DNA from: Neobacillus bataviensis
GTDB lineage: Bacteria; Bacillota; Bacilli; Bacillales_B; DSM-18226
Direction: 5' to 3'
Length of the DNA stretch: 64,000 nt
Assembly (NCBI RefSeq): GCF_019969725.1
Contig: NZ_JAHXYW010000004.1
Coordinates: 310,001-374,000 of the forward strand
In this document: positions 17,733 to 27,394 of the stretch, in pieces
Numbering within the stretch: the first letter of the stretch is position 1
Layout of the letters: each line of letters starts with the position of its first letter
Program-made: the position numbers and the translations under genes
The notes under the pieces: model-generated
Told to the model about the DNA's origin: nothing
What the model saw: only the letters and a program-made list of their open reading frames with translations
Databases searched by the model: none

Positions 17733-19835
17733 TTGAACAATAAAAAGAAAAAGAAGACGCATGTCCCGTTCCGATTGAACATGTTATTCTTTGTTGTGTT
17801 TCTGCTCTTCTCCGTTCTAATTCTCCGTCTTGGGGAATTACAAATAGTATTTGGTGATGATTTTAAACGTGAAATTGAGCGGACCGAAGATGTAACTGTT
17901 AATAACCCGGTACCACGAGGAAAAATGTTTGACCGGAATGGAAAAGTTATTGTGGATAATACCCCATTAAATGCGATTACTTATACTAAAACTCAGAAAT
18001 CAACCCAAAAGGAAATGATTGATACTGCTGAGAAATTAGCAAAATTAATAACCATGGATACTTCAAAAGTTCCGATCCGCGATAAGAAGGACTTTTGGAT
18101 ATTAAAGCACCCAAAAGAAGCCAAAGCAAAAATAACTAAAAAAGAATGGGATTTATTTAAAGAAAAAAAATTAGACGATAAACAAATTTATAATAAGCAG
18201 CTTGACCGAGTAACCGATGATGAAATAAATAGTATTAAAGGCGAAGAACTTGAAACACTGGCCATCTACAGACAATTTAATAGCGGTTATGCCTTGACTC
18301 CGCATATCGTGAAGAATAAAGATGTAACACCGGAGGAATTTGCAATTGTCAGCGAAAACCTGGAGAGCCTCCCAGGTGTTGATACGACCACCGACTGGGA
18401 TCGTAAGTATGCTTTTGAGGATACGTTGAAATCGATCCTAGGGGATGTTTCTTCCTCCCAGTCAGGCTTGCCGAAAGAGCTTTTAGATAAATATCTTGCC
18501 CGCGATTATAGCCGGAACGACCGGGTAGGAACAAGTTATCTCGAAAAGAAATACGAAGATGTTCTCCACGGTCAAAAAGCAAAAATAAAAAATGTTACAG
18601 ATAAGTCGGGCAATATATTATCAACAGAAGTGGTTTCCGAAGGGAAACGAGGAAAGGACCTTGTCCTAACCGTCAATATGGATCTCCAGCTTCAAACTGA
18701 AAAAATTATTGAAGAAGAAATGTGGAGCGCTAAGCAAAAACCGAATACCGGCCTATTAGATAGAGCCTTTGTGGTCGTCATGGATCCACATACCGGTGAA
18801 ATCTTAACAATGGCTGGAAAACAAATCGGAAAAAATAAAAAAACAGGTAAAACGGAGATGCAGGATTATGCTTTGGGGAACTTTACCTCCTCTTATAATG
18901 TTGGATCGGCTGTCAAAGGTGCAACAATATTAACGGGATATAAAACTGGTGCGATTAAACCCGGAACCACTCTGGTGGATGAACCAGTAAAAATAAAGGG
19001 TACACAAGTTAAAAAATCCTGGAAAACATTTGGTACCATCAACGATTTAAGAGCACTTCAAGTTTCATCAAACGTCTATATGTTCAAAACGGCCATTGCC
19101 ATTGCAGGAGGTCATTATAAGTACAATCAACCAATAGATTTAGATTATACTGCCTTTGAAACGATGCGCAGATCCTTTAGTCAATTTGGCCTTGGTTCAA
19201 GAACAGGAATTGACCTCCCTGGTGAAACTCCAGGGGTAACTGGCACTGAAAAAAAACCTGGTTTATTGATGGACTTAGCAATCGGGCAATATGATATGTA
19301 TACACCATTACAGCTTGCCCAGTATGTGTCCACCATTGCGAACGGGGGAAATAGAATACAGCCGCATATCGTTAAACAAATTCGTGAACCCGTTATGGAA
19401 AATAATGAATTGGGTCCAATCATCGAAGACATCCAACCAAAAGTATTAAATCATATTGATATGAAGGATCAATGGATTAAGCGAGTTCAAGAAGGGTTTC
19501 GAATGGTTATGCAGGTTGGAGATGGTACAGCAGTTAGTTACTTTAAAAGTGCCCCGTATCACCCAGCCGGAAAAACGGGAACCGCACAGGCCTTTTATTA
19601 TGGGAAGGATAGAAGCAAATGGGGAACACCTGTAATGAATTTAAGTCTTGTCAGCTTTGCCCCGTCAGATAATCCTGAAGTGGCTATTGCCGTATTGGTT
19701 CCCTGGGCCTATCAAGGGAATTCTGGCCCAAGCATCAATAACATAATTGGCCGTAGAGTATTGGATGCTTATTTTAACTTAAAGAAAACAGGGCAAGCTA
19801 CCGAAAGCACTGATACTAATCAAGTTAGTCATTAA
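17733..19835 (+). CDS. pbpA: Class B penicillin-binding protein (PBP2A type)
   Basis: DD-transpeptidase that cross-links peptidoglycan during cell elongation. The 700-residue protein has a basic N-terminus, one membrane anchor (about 15-38) and a dimerization domain with PRGKMFDRNG. The transpeptidase domain shows catalytic SAVK (S392-K395), SSN (445-447) and KTG (614-616). The start is a TTG at 17733 with AAGGAAG about ten bases upstream. It follows yqgE and precedes the pst operon, as pbpA does in B. subtilis. Confidence 0.9.
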   Translation: MNNKKKKKTHVPFRLNMLFFVVFLLFSVLILRLGELQIVFGDDFKREIERTEDVTVNNPVPRGKMFDRNGKVIVDNTPLNAITYTKTQKSTQKEMIDTAEKLAKLITMDTSKVPIRDKKDFWILKHPKEAKAKITKKEWDLFKEKKLDDKQIYNKQLDRVTDDEINSIKGEELETLAIYRQFNSGYALTPHIVKNKDVTPEEFAIVSENLESLPGVDTTTDWDRKYAFEDTLKSILGDVSSSQSGLPKELLDKYLARDYSRNDRVGTSYLEKKYEDVLHGQKAKIKNVTDKSGNILSTEVVSEGKRGKDLVLTVNMDLQLQTEKIIEEEMWSAKQKPNTGLLDRAFVVVMDPHTGEILTMAGKQIGKNKKTGKTEMQDYALGNFTSSYNVGSAVKGATILTGYKTGAIKPGTTLVDEPVKIKGTQVKKSWKTFGTINDLRALQVSSNVYMFKTAIAIAGGHYKYNQPIDLDYTAFETMRRSFSQFGLGSRTGIDLPGETPGVTGTEKKPGLLMDLAIGQYDMYTPLQLAQYVSTIANGGNRIQPHIVKQIREPVMENNELGPIIEDIQPKVLNHIDMKDQWIKRVQEGFRMVMQVGDGTAVSYFKSAPYHPAGKTGTAQAFYYGKDRSKWGTPVMNLSLVSFAPSDNPEVAIAVLVPWAYQGNSGPSINNIIGRRVLDAYFNLKKTGQATESTDTNQVSH

Positions 19836-19844
19836 TATTTATTA

Positions 19845-19878
19845 ACACCTGTCTCCGTCAGAGACAGGTGTTTTTTTA
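19845..19878 (+). terminator. Terminator after pbpA
   Basis: An 11-bp stem ACACCTGTCTC / GAGACAGGTGT with a 5-base loop, then a run of T. Confidence 0.92.
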
Positions 19879-19906
19879 TTTATAATTTACACAATCTCAA
19901 CATTGA

Positions 19907-19945
19907 TTTACACAACCTTTACAAACCGTTAAAACCACGTTAACA
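19907..19945 (+). promoter_or_regulatory. PhoP-binding box of the pst operon
   Basis: Four direct repeats, TTTACA (19907), TTTACA (19918), TTAAAA (19929) and TTAACA (19940), begin at exact 11-base intervals, the TT(A/C/T)ACA pattern bound by phosphorylated PhoP. Possible outlying half-repeats lie at 19886 and 19897. TATTCT/TATACA -10-like sequences follow at 19955-19966. The operon should be induced by phosphate starvation. Confidence 0.85.
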
Positions 19946-20027
19946 GTGAGGAAGTATTCTTATACATGTAAGGCAGAACAAAAGAAGCAACTTGAACAAA
20001 CCAACATTCATAGGGGGAAATAAGGAA

Positions 20028-20951
20028 ATGAAAAATTTGAAAAAATTTGGCCTTGGTATGACCTTATCGGCATTAATGGTAATAACTGCTGCATGTGGAG
20101 GCGGAGCATCTAAAGAGAATTCCACGGGCACAGACAAAACTACTAAAACTGAAGAGACGAAAGAACTTTCCGGCTCATTAGTCATTTCTGGTTCATCTGC
20201 AATGCAGCCATTAGTGGCAGCAGCTGCTGAAGAGTTTATGGCAGAAAATCCTAAGGTAGATATCCAAGTTAATGCAGGCGGATCTGGTACAGGCTTATCA
20301 CAGGTTGCTGAAGGTTCAGTTCAAATTGGTAACTCAGACGTATTCGCTGAAGAAAAAGAGGGCATCCCAGCTGATCAGCTTGTGGACCATAAAGTAGCAG
20401 TTGTAGGTATGACGGCAGCTGTTAACCCTAAAGTAGGCATTAAGGATATTAAAAAAGAAGATTTAATTAAAGTTTTCACTGGTAAAATCACGAACTGGAA
20501 AGAACTTGGCGGAAAAGACCAAAAGATCGTTCTTGTTAACCGTCCTGACTCTTCTGGTACACGTGCAGTATTCAATAAATTCGCACTTGATGGTGCAACT
20601 CCTGCAGAAGGAATCACAGAAGATTCTTCAAACACAGTAAAAAAGATTATTAACGAAACTGATGGTGCGATTGGTTACCTTGCATTCTCATATTTCACTG
20701 ATGATTCTGTAACTCCACTTTCAATCGATGGTGTAGAACCAACTGATGAAAATCTACAATCTGGTAAATTCCCAGTTTGGGCTTATGAACACTCTTATAC
20801 AAAGGGTGAGGCAACAGGACTTACTAAAGAGTTCCTTGATTATATGTTGTCAGATGATATTCAAAACACTTTATTAAAAGATCAAGGTTATCTTCCGGTA
20901 ACGAAAATGAAAGTAGAACGTGATGCAAAAGGAAATCAAAAGGACATCTAA
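20028..20951 (+). CDS. pstS: Phosphate ABC transporter substrate-binding lipoprotein
   Basis: Surface lipoprotein that captures inorganic phosphate for the Pst importer. The 307-residue protein has a lipoprotein signal ending in VITAAC (lipidated Cys near residue 23), then a Ser/Thr-rich linker. The binding protein has phosphate loops VISGSSAMQPL, NAGGSGTGLSQV and RPDSSGTRAVF. The ATG at 20028 follows AGGGGGAAATAAGG; an upstream TTG in frame at 19992 has none. It is first gene of a Pho-controlled operon. Confidence 0.93.
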   Translation: MKNLKKFGLGMTLSALMVITAACGGGASKENSTGTDKTTKTEETKELSGSLVISGSSAMQPLVAAAAEEFMAENPKVDIQVNAGGSGTGLSQVAEGSVQIGNSDVFAEEKEGIPADQLVDHKVAVVGMTAAVNPKVGIKDIKKEDLIKVFTGKITNWKELGGKDQKIVLVNRPDSSGTRAVFNKFALDGATPAEGITEDSSNTVKKIINETDGAIGYLAFSYFTDDSVTPLSIDGVEPTDENLQSGKFPVWAYEHSYTKGEATGLTKEFLDYMLSDDIQNTLLKDQGYLPVTKMKVERDAKGNQKDI

Positions 20952-20969
20952 TTAGATGGATAATTTCAT

Positions 20970-20998
20970 TAGGGTAAGTGCGCATGGCATTTACCCTA
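20970..20998 (+). promoter_or_regulatory. Hairpin between pstS and pstC
   Basis: A 12-bp stem (TAGGGTAAGTGC with GCATTTACCCTA, one G-T pair) with a 5-base loop but no T run. Such a structure after the first gene of a binding-protein operon usually stabilizes the upstream mRNA end and lowers downstream gene expression, giving excess PstS over the permeases. This role is inferred. Confidence 0.6.
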
Positions 20999-21028
20999 TT
21001 ATGACGTATTTTAGGGGTGTTTAGTATT

Positions 21029-21949
21029 ATGGAAAAGCTTATTCCTGCAAAAGAAAGATTGTTGAAATCCGAAAAGAAATGGATGGATGGCGAATTACGC
21101 GGGAAGATTCTTGTTATTTTATGTGCTGTGATAATGATATCAGCTACAATATCAATTACTATTTTCCTCGGTTCAAAAGGGTTACAATCCTTTATCCATA
21201 ATGGTGTAAGTCTTATTGAGTTCATAACCAGTAAGCACTGGAATCCCACTAATCAAGCTAGCCCGCAATATGGGGCATTACCGTTTATCCTTGGTTCCTT
21301 TGCTGTAACGTTTGCAGCTGCACTTGTAGCTGCCCCGTTAGGAATTGGCGGCGCGATCTTTATGACAGAAATTGCTCCATCGTGGGGCAAAAAAATTTTA
21401 CAGCCAGTGATTGAACTGTTAGTCGGCATTCCGTCTGTAGTTTATGGATTCATCGGGCTTACAGTATTGGTTCCTTTTATTCGTGAGCATGTAGGGGGAC
21501 TCGGATTTAGTTTACTTGCTGGAACCATTGTTTTAGCAGTTATGATTTTACCGACAGTGACAACCATCGCGACAGATGCTATGAGCTCACTGCCAAAGAA
21601 TTTACGTGAAGGGTCTTATGCTCTTGGGGCAACTCGCTGGCAAACAATTCGAAAAGTTTTAGTCCCTGCTGCGATGCCAAATCTGCTTACCGCCATCGTA
21701 CTTGGTATGGCCAGGGCATTTGGAGAAGCATTAGCCGTACAAATGGTCATCGGTAACGTTAGAGATTTACCATCAAACATCCTTGATGCATCAGCAACCT
21801 TAACAACGATTATAACCTTAAACATGGGTCATACCACTTACGGAAGTGTCGAAAATAATACACTTTGGTCAATGGGGTTAATTTTATTAATCATGTCGTT
21901 CGCGTTTATTCTCCTCATCCGCTATTTATCATCAAGGAGGAAAATGTAA
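21029..21949 (+). CDS. pstC: Phosphate ABC transporter permease PstC
   Basis: Membrane subunit of the phosphate importer. The 306-residue protein has six main helices and the ABC permease EAA-type loop with LREGSYALGATRWQTIRKV. The ATG at 21029 follows TAGGGG; a GTG at 21017 overlaps that site. The stop codon TAA shares its last base with the pstA start (TAATG), so translation is coupled. Confidence 0.92.
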   Translation: MEKLIPAKERLLKSEKKWMDGELRGKILVILCAVIMISATISITIFLGSKGLQSFIHNGVSLIEFITSKHWNPTNQASPQYGALPFILGSFAVTFAAALVAAPLGIGGAIFMTEIAPSWGKKILQPVIELLVGIPSVVYGFIGLTVLVPFIREHVGGLGFSLLAGTIVLAVMILPTVTTIATDAMSSLPKNLREGSYALGATRWQTIRKVLVPAAMPNLLTAIVLGMARAFGEALAVQMVIGNVRDLPSNILDASATLTTIITLNMGHTTYGSVENNTLWSMGLILLIMSFAFILLIRYLSSRRKM

Positions 21950-22836
21950 TGAATAGTAAAACAGCCGATCGTATCGCTACAGGTGTATTTATAACAATTG
22001 CTATTATTATCATTTCTATATTAGTTGGCTTATTTTATTATATTTTAGTTAATGGACTTAAACATGTATCGTTAGATTTCTTAACATCGCCTTCAAGTAA
22101 TGTTCGGGCAGGCGGAGGAATTCGAGACCAATTATTCAATTCGTTTTATATTTTACTCATTACGATGTTAATCGCTGTTCCGCTGGGGATTGGCGGCGGA
22201 ATTTATATGGCTGAGTATGCTAAGCCGGGAAAAGTAACAGATATCATTCGTTCTTGTATTGAAGTATTAGCATCTCTTCCATCGATCGTAATCGGAATGT
22301 TTGGATTATTAATGTTTGTTAATCTAACTGGCTGGGGTTATACCATTTTGGGAGGTGCCTTAGCGCTTACTGTATTCAATCTGCCAGTCATTGTACGTGT
22401 CAGTGAGGATGCAATAAGATCTGTTCCTCGTGATTTAAAAGAGGCAAGCCTGGCACTTGGTATTACCCATTGGCATACAATTAAAACTGTTATATTACCT
22501 AGTGCTTTCCCATCTATATTAACTGGTGCGATTCTAGCTTCCGGCCGTGTGTTTGGTGAAGCAGCAGCATTATTATTTACAGCAGGCCTTTCCACTCCAA
22601 GACTTGATTATGCTAATTGGAATCCATTTTCGGAAACTTCTCCATTGAGTATTTTTAGACCGGCAGAAACCCTTGCCGTTCACATTTGGTCTGTAAATAC
22701 CCAAGGATTAATTCCCGATGTTGAAGAGGTATCCAATGGTGCCGCAGCGGTTTTAGTCCTATCCGTATTAATTTTTAACCTATTGGCCCGATGGATTGGA
22801 AGCATGATTCATAAGAAAATCACAGCAACTAAATAA
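21949..22836 (+). CDS. pstA: Phosphate ABC transporter permease PstA
   Basis: Second membrane subunit of the importer, 295 residues with six helices and the coupling loop [26 protein letters not shown] precedes the ATG at 21949, which overlaps the pstC stop by one base. Family segments [19 protein letters not shown] and [13 protein letters not shown] are present. The frame opens further upstream but those codons lie inside pstC. Confidence 0.92.
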   Translation: MNSKTADRIATGVFITIAIIIISILVGLFYYILVNGLKHVSLDFLTSPSSNVRAGGGIRDQLFNSFYILLITMLIAVPLGIGGGIYMAEYAKPGKVTDIIRSCIEVLASLPSIVIGMFGLLMFVNLTGWGYTILGGALALTVFNLPVIVRVSEDAIRSVPRDLKEASLALGITHWHTIKTVILPSAFPSILTGAILASGRVFGEAAALLFTAGLSTPRLDYANWNPFSETSPLSIFRPAETLAVHIWSVNTQGLIPDVEEVSNGAAAVLVLSVLIFNLLARWIGSMIHKKITATK

Positions 22837-22852
22837 AGGGCGGGGAGAAAAG

Positions 22853-23674
22853 ATGGTTACAGCGTTTAAAGATGAACCAATAACAAATCATTTTTTAGAT
22901 CATAACAGTCAACAACAAAATGAACAAATTTTACAAATAAATCATTTAGAGATTTTCTATGGTGAGAAACGTGCGGTAAACGGCATAACTTTGGATATTG
23001 AAAAAAATGCGGTAACGGCACTCATTGGTCCTTCTGGATGTGGGAAATCTACCTTTTTGCGAAGTATCAATAGAATGAATGATCTTATTCCAGGGGCTAG
23101 AGCAGAAGGAGAAATTATGTATGAAAATCTCAATATTTTGTCTGACGATATAAATGTTGTTGCCTTAAGGAAGGAAATAGGCATGGTGTTTCAAAAGCCG
23201 AACCCCTTCCCAAAATCCATCTATGACAATATTACTCATGCCCTTAAGTTTGCGGGAATAAAAAAGAAAAGTGAGCTTGATGAAATTGTCGAAGAGAGTC
23301 TTCAAAAAGCAGCATTATGGGATGAAGTCAAGGACAGGCTTCATAAGTCGGCACTATCACTTTCGGGTGGACAGCAGCAGCGTCTCTGCATTGCTCGAAC
23401 GATTGCGATGAAACCGACTGTCATGCTTCTGGATGAACCATCATCCGCGCTCGATCCGATTTCAAATGCTAAGGTTGAGGATTTAATTGTGGATTTAAAG
23501 AAGGACTATTCAATTATCATTGTTACACACAATATGCAGCAGGCTTCCCGGATTTCCGATAAAACTGCCTTCTTCCTAAGCGGGGATTTAATTGAATACG
23601 ATGCTACTGAAAAAATCTTTACAAACCCGTCTGTTAAAAAGACAGAAGAATATATCTCTGGAAGGTTTGGATAA
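22853..23674 (+). CDS. pstBA: Phosphate ABC transporter ATP-binding protein, first copy
   Basis: ATPase of the phosphate importer with Walker [10 protein letters not shown], signature [13 protein letters not shown], Walker [14 protein letters not shown] and switch His in VTHNMQQ. An extra N-terminal extension of about 35 polar residues (Gln/Asn-rich, HNSQQQNEQ) precedes the core. GCGGGGAG precedes the ATG. It is one of two tandem pstB genes, as in B. subtilis; the paralogs are similar throughout but clearly diverged. Confidence 0.92.
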   Translation: MVTAFKDEPITNHFLDHNSQQQNEQILQINHLEIFYGEKRAVNGITLDIEKNAVTALIGPSGCGKSTFLRSINRMNDLIPGARAEGEIMYENLNILSDDINVVALRKEIGMVFQKPNPFPKSIYDNITHALKFAGIKKKSELDEIVEESLQKAALWDEVKDRLHKSALSLSGGQQQRLCIARTIAMKPTVMLLDEPSSALDPISNAKVEDLIVDLKKDYSIIIVTHNMQQASRISDKTAFFLSGDLIEYDATEKIFTNPSVKKTEEYISGRFG

Positions 23675-23686
23675 GGAGGAGACCGT

Positions 23687-24460
23687 ATGTCAAGCGTAAC
23701 ATTAACCAGGCAGGTATTTGATATTAAAGACCTTAATTTATGGTATGGAGATCATCATGCTCTAAAGAATATTGACTTCCCGATTAATAAAAAAGAGGTA
23801 ACGGCAATTATCGGACCTTCTGGCTGCGGTAAGTCTACGTTTATTAAAACATTGAACCTGATGATTAATATGGTACCAAATGTAAAAATGACGGGCGAAA
23901 TTAATTTCAATGGTCAGAATGTATTAAATGAAAAAATCGATCTTGTTGACTTAAGAAAACACGTTGGAATGGTTTTCCAAAAGGGCAACCCTTTTCCACA
24001 ATCTATATTTGATAATATCGCCTATGGCCCAAGGATTCATGGAATCAAACGAAAGAAAGATTTGGATGAAATCGTTACGAAATCTTTAATGGATGTGGCC
24101 CTTTGGGATGAAGTAAAGGACCGTCTCCATGCTCCGGCACTAGGGCTATCTGGGGGTCAGCAACAAAGATTGTGTATTGCACGAGCACTTGCGACAAAAC
24201 CAGATGTACTGTTAATGGATGAACCGACCTCCGCCTTGGACCCAATTTCTACCTTGAAAATCGAGGAATTGATTTTAGAATTAAAAGAGAAATATACGAT
24301 TGTAATTGTTACCCATAACATGCAGCAAGCTTCCAGAGTTTCAGATAAGACTGCATTCTTTTTAATGGGTGAATTAATAGAATTAGATTCTACTTCAACA
24401 ATATTTTCAAATCCTAAAGATTCACGCACAGAAGGCTATATTACTGGAAGATTCGGATGA
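23687..24460 (+). CDS. pstBB: Phosphate ABC transporter ATP-binding protein, second copy
   Basis: Second PstB ATPase of 257 residues with Walker [41 protein letters not shown] and [27 protein letters not shown] precedes the ATG, 12 bases after the previous gene. It lacks the N-terminal extension of the first copy. The two ATPases may form a heterodimer or be alternatives; the sequence does not decide this. Confidence 0.92.
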   Translation: MSSVTLTRQVFDIKDLNLWYGDHHALKNIDFPINKKEVTAIIGPSGCGKSTFIKTLNLMINMVPNVKMTGEINFNGQNVLNEKIDLVDLRKHVGMVFQKGNPFPQSIFDNIAYGPRIHGIKRKKDLDEIVTKSLMDVALWDEVKDRLHAPALGLSGGQQQRLCIARALATKPDVLLMDEPTSALDPISTLKIEELILELKEKYTIVIVTHNMQQASRVSDKTAFFLMGELIELDSTSTIFSNPKDSRTEGYITGRFG

Positions 24461-24473
24461 TGAGGTGACGAAT

Positions 24474-25133
24474 ATGAGTACGAGAGCAAACTTTGATCAA
24501 AATTTAAAAGAGTTGAAAGCAATGCTTTTAAAGATGGCTAGTAAATCGGAGTACGCAATTAAAGAAGCAATGATTGCCCTAATTAATCAGGACATAGAGA
24601 AGGCCAAACATGTTATTAAGGCTGATAGTGAAATCAATGAATTGGAACATGAAATAAATGATAAAGCTTTGTTACTAATTGCAAGAGAATCTCCTGTTGC
24701 ATCGGACCTAAGGAAAATTAATGTTGCATTGAAAGTTTCGTCTGAAGTAGAGCGAATGGCTGATATGGCTGTAAATATTGCCAAATCAGCAGTGCATATT
24801 GGGGAAGAAAAGCATATTAAAGAACTTGTTGATATTCCGAATATGATGGAAAAGGCTTTAGATATGGTTGCTGAGTCGATAACTGCTTATTATTCGGAAG
24901 ATATTTCGATTGCTAAGAAATGTGCAGAAAAAGACGATGAAGTGGATAAAATGTTTGGAAGATTAATTCAAGAACTTTTGGGGTACATTCCACAAAATCC
25001 TAACTCCACGAACCAAATTATCCAATTAGCGTTTGTTTGTAGATTTTTAGAAAGAATTGCAGATCACTCTACAAATATCGCAGAGAACGTTATTTATCTC
25101 GTAACTGGTCAACGTATTGATTTGAATGCCTAA
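24474..25133 (+). CDS. phoU: Phosphate uptake regulator PhoU
   Basis: Two-repeat three-helix-bundle protein that links the Pst transporter to PhoR-PhoP signalling and limits phosphate uptake. The 219-residue protein shows the metal-binding repeat motifs EVERMADMAVNIAK (near 95) and FLERIADHSTNIAENV (near 195). GAGGTGA lies just before the ATG at 24474. It is last gene of the operon, ending directly in a terminator. B. subtilis lacks phoU at this place, whereas many other bacilli have it. Confidence 0.9.
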   Translation: MSTRANFDQNLKELKAMLLKMASKSEYAIKEAMIALINQDIEKAKHVIKADSEINELEHEINDKALLLIARESPVASDLRKINVALKVSSEVERMADMAVNIAKSAVHIGEEKHIKELVDIPNMMEKALDMVAESITAYYSEDISIAKKCAEKDDEVDKMFGRLIQELLGYIPQNPNSTNQIIQLAFVCRFLERIADHSTNIAENVIYLVTGQRIDLNA

Positions 25134-25160
25134 GGTGAAGCATAATGCTTCACCTTTTTT
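25132..25160 (+). terminator. Terminator after phoU
   Basis: The stem AAGGTGAAG / CTTCACCTT begins inside the phoU stop codon, with a short CATAATG loop region and six T residues. Confidence 0.9.
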
Positions 25161-25294
25161 GTCGAAGTACAAGCAAAATGCGACAATTTGCGTTTATTGT
25201 CTCCATGTCTATGAGGTGTTACGATTAAATTAACAGTTATTGAATAATTTGTTTTTTTTCGCATAAAATGTAAGTTTGCAGAATGGAGGAAATC

Positions 25295-25837
25295 ATGTTT
25301 AAAAATAATGGAACCACAAAGGATGAAAACTCCTCAACTAACCCTATGCCACAGACTTATATTCCTCAAACAGGTGAATTAAAAGCAAAGCTTGTCACAC
25401 CTCGAAAACTATTTCTCTTCTGGGATTTTTCAAATGTAGCCAAAAGAGTAATTGAATTATTTTCAAACTACAGACTTGAGGAACATGTTACGGTTATTAG
25501 AATTTATGATGTTACCGATTTAATTTTCAATGGAAGAAATGCTCACCACTATTTTGAAATTACAGTTCCCTATCAAATGGGTCATTGGTTTGTAAAAGGA
25601 TTGGCTGCCAATCGCTGCTATGTTGCTGAATTAGGTATTCAAATGGCGGATACTGGCTTTTTCCCGCTATTCAGGTCAAAATGCTTGCAAACTCCCATTT
25701 TTGGAATAACAGGCGAAAGTGGGCTTAATTACGACATATTACAGTTTCACCGATATGAAGAAAATCCCCCGAAATGGCTGGATTATGTAAGCACCTATAG
25801 TTATTATTTGGATGCAAAAAACATGAAGGAGAATTAA
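25295..25837 (+). CDS. DUF4912-type protein
   Basis: A 180-residue soluble protein with a polar N-terminus, then a domain resembling DUF4912: RKLFLFWDFS (near 37), RIYDVTDLIFNGRN, a YFEITVPYQMGHWFVKGL segment, and CYVAELGIQ. Aromatic residues in the domain suggest ligand or carbohydrate contact, but no function is established. GGAGG lies six bases before the ATG at 25295. An equally unassigned gene follows 98 bases later in the same direction. The pair has no counterpart at this position in B. subtilis. Confidence 0.65.
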   Translation: MFKNNGTTKDENSSTNPMPQTYIPQTGELKAKLVTPRKLFLFWDFSNVAKRVIELFSNYRLEEHVTVIRIYDVTDLIFNGRNAHHYFEITVPYQMGHWFVKGLAANRCYVAELGIQMADTGFFPLFRSKCLQTPIFGITGESGLNYDILQFHRYEENPPKWLDYVSTYSYYLDAKNMKEN

Positions 25838-25935
25838 TTTCACGAAGTCCATGTTTTAACGTTCAAAGCTGAAAATTTATTTAATGAAAACGATGAAATT
25901 GTACCATCAAATAATTTGTAAAAGGTGTATGCGAA

Positions 25936-26568
25936 ATGAACTTAACAGATTCACAAAAAAATAAACCGTCTCTTGAACCTCAGGCTGCCATTGATTCACT
26001 TCAGTTTATTCCCGGTATTTGGGTTAATGGAAAATATTATTGGCTTCATAATTGTACAGAAAAAGTAATTTTTGATGAAGAATTGATTATAAAAGTAAAA
26101 AATGAACCGATTCATTCAAAAATTCGCTTTTCCAGTATTTTTGTAAGTAATCACAGTAATCATAAGAAAGAGATCAAAGTATTAGTCATGCACCATTATG
26201 CGAATATTAAACAAGACAATTTAACATTCGTGTCACCGACAGATAATAGAATTTTTCATGTTGCAGATAAAGGTATTTTTCTGGTTAATGGCAAATTTGA
26301 CGAATTTGGTATGAAAGAATATACTACCATTCCACAATGGTCAGCCTATACGGACAAAATTTGGAGTTCATTGCATAAAGGCAGCTTAAAGTATCAGCCG
26401 ATGACTGGGGGCCCTGCTGCTAGTATTTACGCCATTAAAATGTCATTGGGTCAGCATGAGACGAGAAAAATGAATACTTGGACAATTGCTGGATCGAGCA
26501 AAAATGAATTGATTTCAATGGAGCAAGGACTTTTAAAAAACACACTAGCATTTCCTTTTGAAAAATGA
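25936..26568 (+). CDS. Protein of unknown function downstream of DUF4912 gene
   Basis: I do not recognize this family. The 210-residue protein has no signal peptide or membrane helix. It has many aromatic and His residues (IPGIWVNGKYYWLHNCTEK, VMHHYANIKQDN) and a beta-strand-like pattern. AAAGGTG precedes the ATG. It follows the DUF4912 gene and precedes rpmG, and probably forms a unit with the former. Confidence 0.55.
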   Translation: MNLTDSQKNKPSLEPQAAIDSLQFIPGIWVNGKYYWLHNCTEKVIFDEELIIKVKNEPIHSKIRFSSIFVSNHSNHKKEIKVLVMHHYANIKQDNLTFVSPTDNRIFHVADKGIFLVNGKFDEFGMKEYTTIPQWSAYTDKIWSSLHKGSLKYQPMTGGPAASIYAIKMSLGQHETRKMNTWTIAGSSKNELISMEQGLLKNTLAFPFEK

Positions 26569-26622
26569 TATTATAGAAAAGTCGTATGAACGAACTAGCT
26601 TAATCGTTTGGAGGGAAATAAC

Positions 26623-26772
26623 ATGCGTGTTAATATTACGTTAGCTTGCACTGAGTGTGGAGACCGTAACTATATTTCAACAAAAAATAAACGTAACAAC
26701 CCAGATCGTCTTGAGCTTAAGAAATATTGCCCAAGAGAAAAGCGCACAACAGCACACCGTGAAACAAAATAA
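26623..26772 (+). CDS. rpmG: 50S ribosomal protein L33
   Basis: A 49-residue ribosomal protein starting [19 protein letters not shown] and ending [14 protein letters not shown]. It has C9, C12 and C36 but Arg-Glu where the zinc-binding L33 form has a fourth Cys, as in B. subtilis RpmGA. TTGGAGGG precedes the ATG and a terminator directly overlaps the stop. It is a short, confidently recognized gene with rich basic content. Confidence 0.95.
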   Translation: MRVNITLACTECGDRNYISTKNKRNNPDRLELKKYCPREKRTTAHRETK

Positions 26773-26799
26773 GCAGTAGGGCTTCCTGCTGCTTTTTTT
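26772..26799 (+). terminator. Terminator after rpmG
   Basis: A 9-bp stem (AGCAGTAGG with CCTGCTGCT, one G-T pair) with loop GCTT, followed by seven T. Confidence 0.88.
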
Positions 26800-26827
26800 G
26801 TTGTCTAAAAAATGGAGGTCACTATTG

Positions 26828-27394
26828 ATGAATAATAAGAACTCCCTTCGTAATCAAATGAAAGAAACACTTTCAAAGCTTTCAAAACCCCTTTACGAGG
26901 ATTATTCTTATAAAATTGCCATGAGGGTATATAATGAGAACGATTGGAAGCAAGCAAACGTGATTGGAATCACCGTTTCAAAACGGCCAGAAGTCGATAC
27001 ATATCAAATTATTCGAAAAGCTTGGGAAGAAGGAAAAACTGTTGTAATTCCCAAGTGCTATCCGAAGGAAAAAAGGTTATCATTTCGAACATTAACGAAA
27101 TTTTCACAGTTAGAATCCGTTTTTTATGGCTTATACGAACCCATTGTGGAATTAACAACCGAGGTGAATCCTGCCGATATTGATCTTTTAATTGTTCCTG
27201 GCTTAGCGTTCACAAAAGAAGGTTTCCGCTTGGGCTTTGGCGGCGGTTACTACGATCGCTTATTAACAAAGTTTAATGGTAAAACCTTATCACTTGCCTT
27301 TAATGAGCAAATGATTTCACAATTTCATGTCGAGGAGCATGATATTCCTGTTTCAAAAATTGTTACTGTCGAAGAGGTCATTCACATAACGTAA
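26828..27394 (+). CDS. yqgN: 5-formyltetrahydrofolate cyclo-ligase
   Basis: ATP-dependent enzyme that converts 5-formyl-THF to 5,10-methenyl-THF, recycling a folate side product. The 188-residue protein carries the Mg-ATP motif LGFGGGYYDRLL near residue 135 and the conserved PGLAFTKEGFRLG segment. TGGAGGTC precedes the ATG at 26828. The stop TAA overlaps the next gene start (TAATG). 5-formyl-THF inhibits glycine/serine metabolism, which links this loosely to the gcv operon downstream. Confidence 0.9.
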   Translation: MNNKNSLRNQMKETLSKLSKPLYEDYSYKIAMRVYNENDWKQANVIGITVSKRPEVDTYQIIRKAWEEGKTVVIPKCYPKEKRLSFRTLTKFSQLESVFYGLYEPIVELTTEVNPADIDLLIVPGLAFTKEGFRLGFGGGYYDRLLTKFNGKTLSLAFNEQMISQFHVEEHDIPVSKIVTVEEVIHIT

